Assembly: GCA_028822475.1 (NCBI GenBank)
Contig: JAPKDT010000120.1
Coordinates: 1-6,487 of the forward strand
Source: SAR324 cluster bacterium
GTDB taxonomy: Bacteria > SAR324 > NAC60-12
Reading direction: 5' to 3'
Length of the DNA: 6,487 nucleotides
Part shown: positions 5,543 through 6,487 of the stretch, piece by piece
How the letters are laid out: the number at the start of each line of letters is the position of its first letter
How positions within the stretch are numbered: the first letter of the stretch is position 1
The notes under the pieces: model-generated
What the model was told of the DNA's origin: nothing
What the model saw: the letters and a program-made list of their open reading frames with translations, nothing else
Databases searched by the model: none
Program-made: the position numbers and the translations under genes

Positions 5543-5745
5543 AATGTAGATATAGTATTTATTATTTTCATAGTTTTGTCGGTAAGCTTAATTTATTCAG
5601 TCCACTGAGTCCGCATTTTTTGCCGGTGGCCGGTATGCATTTCCCACAATTATATAACTTCACAATTTTAGCAAGCTTTTCCGATATTCAGGAATTGATT
5701 CCATAATTCTCTCTGAAATCCGCAAGAAACTACTAGAGCACTAAG

Positions 5746-6288
5746 ATGTATTGGGAAAAAATATGGCAACTTCGTTTTTTCAAGGCAGTCACGATTAACA
5801 TATTCTATTTTATGCTGTTTTTAGTAACGGCCCAGGCTCAGGAAAAAGAGATGTCCGCGGAAACGGAAGTGCAATACGAAAAAAGTTCATCCTCGGAATA
5901 TGCCGGCCATTATGCTGCCGTTTCCGTCACCCTCGTTTCGGCATTGATGTCCTATAATGATGCTAAGTCCTACAACGATCTCTCAGTAAAAAACAGCACG
6001 CTGGCAACACAATATGCAAACTCCAGCAGCAGTAGTGAAAAAGCTAGTTACAAAAGTGAATATGACAGAAACGCCAGTAAAATGAAATTCTATAAAAGCA
6101 GTATGCAAACTTGGGATATTTTAACTTTACTCGGTTTAGGCTGGGAAGCCTATTTGCTGATGAGTGATGATTACGGTTCCAGTGCTGTGAATTCCGGAAG
6201 TATTCAATTTCCATTCATTCCCCGGTTGGCATATCAAACATATCCTTACGGGACAAAAACGATTTTACGCTGGAACATGAGTTTCTAA
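5746..6288 (+). CDS. Exported protein of unknown function
   Basis: A 180-aa protein I cannot assign to a named family. It begins with a signal peptide: a charged start (MYWEKIWQLRFFK), a hydrophobic core at about 14-28, and a likely signal peptidase I site AQA|QE after A31. There is no lipobox cysteine, so it is not a lipoprotein. The mature protein is rich in Ser, Tyr and Lys. It has a short hydrophobic segment at about 56-69, then a polar stretch of roughly 50 residues with Tyr/Ser repeats (SYNDLSVKNS, SSSSSEKASY, YKSEYDRNASK). A second hydrophobic segment follows at 124-139 (DILTLLGLGWEAYLLM). The last eleven residues end in phenylalanine with hydrophobic residues at alternating positions (L174, W176, M178, F180). 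That recalls the C-terminal signal of outer-membrane proteins, but the chain is too short for a confident barrel call. It is probably periplasmic or membrane-associated. The start at 5746 gives the whole signal peptide; the Shine-Dalgarno is weak. Confidence 0.75.
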   Translation: MYWEKIWQLRFFKAVTINIFYFMLFLVTAQAQEKEMSAETEVQYEKSSSSEYAGHYAAVSVTLVSALMSYNDAKSYNDLSVKNSTLATQYANSSSSSEKASYKSEYDRNASKMKFYKSSMQTWDILTLLGLGWEAYLLMSDDYGSSAVNSGSIQFPFIPRLAYQTYPYGTKTILRWNMSF

Positions 6289-6300
6289 TACACGGGACTT

Positions 6301-6320
6301 TATGACTTAAATCAGTCATA
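6301..6320. repeat. Perfect 7-bp inverted repeat downstream of the exported-protein gene
   Basis: TATGACT (6301-6307) and AGTCATA (6314-6320) flank a 6-base loop TAAATC, thirteen bases after the stop at 6288. There is no T-run after the stem, so it is not a standard terminator. It may be an operator or RNA structure between this gene and the next open frame. It contains the complete mini-frame ATG ACT TAA (6302-6310). Confidence 0.4.
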
Positions 6321-6376
6321 TCAGCTGGTCTAAACGACTTTTATATAGTGAAATACAATACCTCCGGGAAGAAACA

Positions 6377-6487
6377 ATGGATCCGGAATTTGGGAACTTC
6401 GATCAGCTTAAACATAAAGCTCGTTCCAAATCTCTTGATGCGTCAAACTTTTTCCCTGCCGGATTTCTTTTCTGCGTAGAGAAATTT
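6377..6487 (+). CDS. Start of an unidentified ORF, truncated by window edge
   Basis: An ATG at 6377 opens a frame of 37 codons that remains open to the right edge (MDPEFGNFDQLKHKARSKSL, then DASNFFPAGFLFCVEKF). A GGGAAG sequence ending six bases before the ATG is an acceptable Shine-Dalgarno. The frame is also open upstream to 6311 without an ATG, GTG or TTG. The visible residues are mixed polar and basic, show no signal peptide, and match no family I recognise. It lies 88 bp after the exported-protein gene on the same strand and may share its transcript. Confidence 0.45.
   Translation, partial: MDPEFGNFDQLKHKARSKSLDASNFFPAGFLFCVEKF

Larger units (their letters stand above)
5056..5745. other. 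AT-rich divergent intergenic region between korA and the exported-protein gene
   Basis: This 690-bp gap has no secure gene. It contains the korAB Shine-Dalgarno and candidate promoter near its left end. A minus-strand copy of AATATTATTG recurs in inverted orientation (5202-5211 and 5309-5318). Adjoining inverted repeats lie at 5506-5542, a consensus TTGACA without a matching -10 at 5489-5494, and an isolated TATAAT at 5444-5449. A short GC-rich hairpin GCCGG-TGG-CCGGT sits at 5622-5634. A 67-codon open frame without ATG (5405-5608, plus strand) ends in a hydrophobic segment, and a 30-codon frame (5181-5270) has a faint transposase-like look. Neither is strong enough to call as a gene. No convincing promoter for the gene at 5746 was found. 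Confidence 0.55.

Noticed and set aside
5486..5610. ExbD-like reading of the hydrophobic frame (TINVDIVFIIFIVL)
   Set aside because: The resemblance is limited to a few hydrophobic residues; the conserved ExbD TP-V-D context is missing and there is no good start.

Overview
This window looks like ordinary chromosomal DNA from an AT-rich free-living bacterium. Coding density is moderate, there are long AT-rich gaps, and no mobile element, phage or CRISPR array could be recognised. The NudC protein carries motifs typical of proteobacterial, especially alphaproteobacterial, NADH pyrophosphatases. The two-subunit 2-oxoacid:ferredoxin oxidoreductase is of the KorAB kind found in mycobacteria, Magnetococcus-like bacteria and the SAR324 group. 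A marine or aquatic proteobacterium or SAR324-like lineage is a reasonable guess, but the sequence alone does not fix the taxon.

Layout. At the left edge the minus strand holds the N-terminal 82 codons of a GYD-domain protein with its own promoter. A 385-bp divergent gap follows; it carries that promoter and, on the minus strand, three staggered open pieces that could be a decayed or frame-split small gene. nudC runs rightward from 632. About 240 bp of mostly non-coding DNA then ends in a perfect-arm stem-loop that can terminate transcription from both sides. Next is a minus-strand tRNA operon, tRNA-Val(UAC) then tRNA-Asp(GUC), both with encoded CCA and a well-formed sigma70-type promoter. 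Immediately upstream of it, also on the minus strand, lie korA and korB. A 690-bp AT-rich intergenic region follows, with adjoining inverted repeats and no secure gene. On the plus strand come a 180-aa exported protein of unknown function and the start of a further open frame that runs off the right edge.

How the genes relate. KorA and KorB together form an oxidoreductase for 2-oxoglutarate or a similar 2-oxoacid, with TPP in both-subunit contact and a 4Fe-4S cluster on KorB. No ferredoxin gene is in view. NudC acts on NADH, NAD+ and possibly NAD-capped RNA. The GYD protein and the exported protein have no assignable reaction. I see no strong case for a new multi-gene system here. The points most worth a second look are the split minus-strand frame beside nudC, the alternative-pairing repeats at 5506-5542, the hairpins around the tRNA-Asp ends, and the unidentified exported protein.
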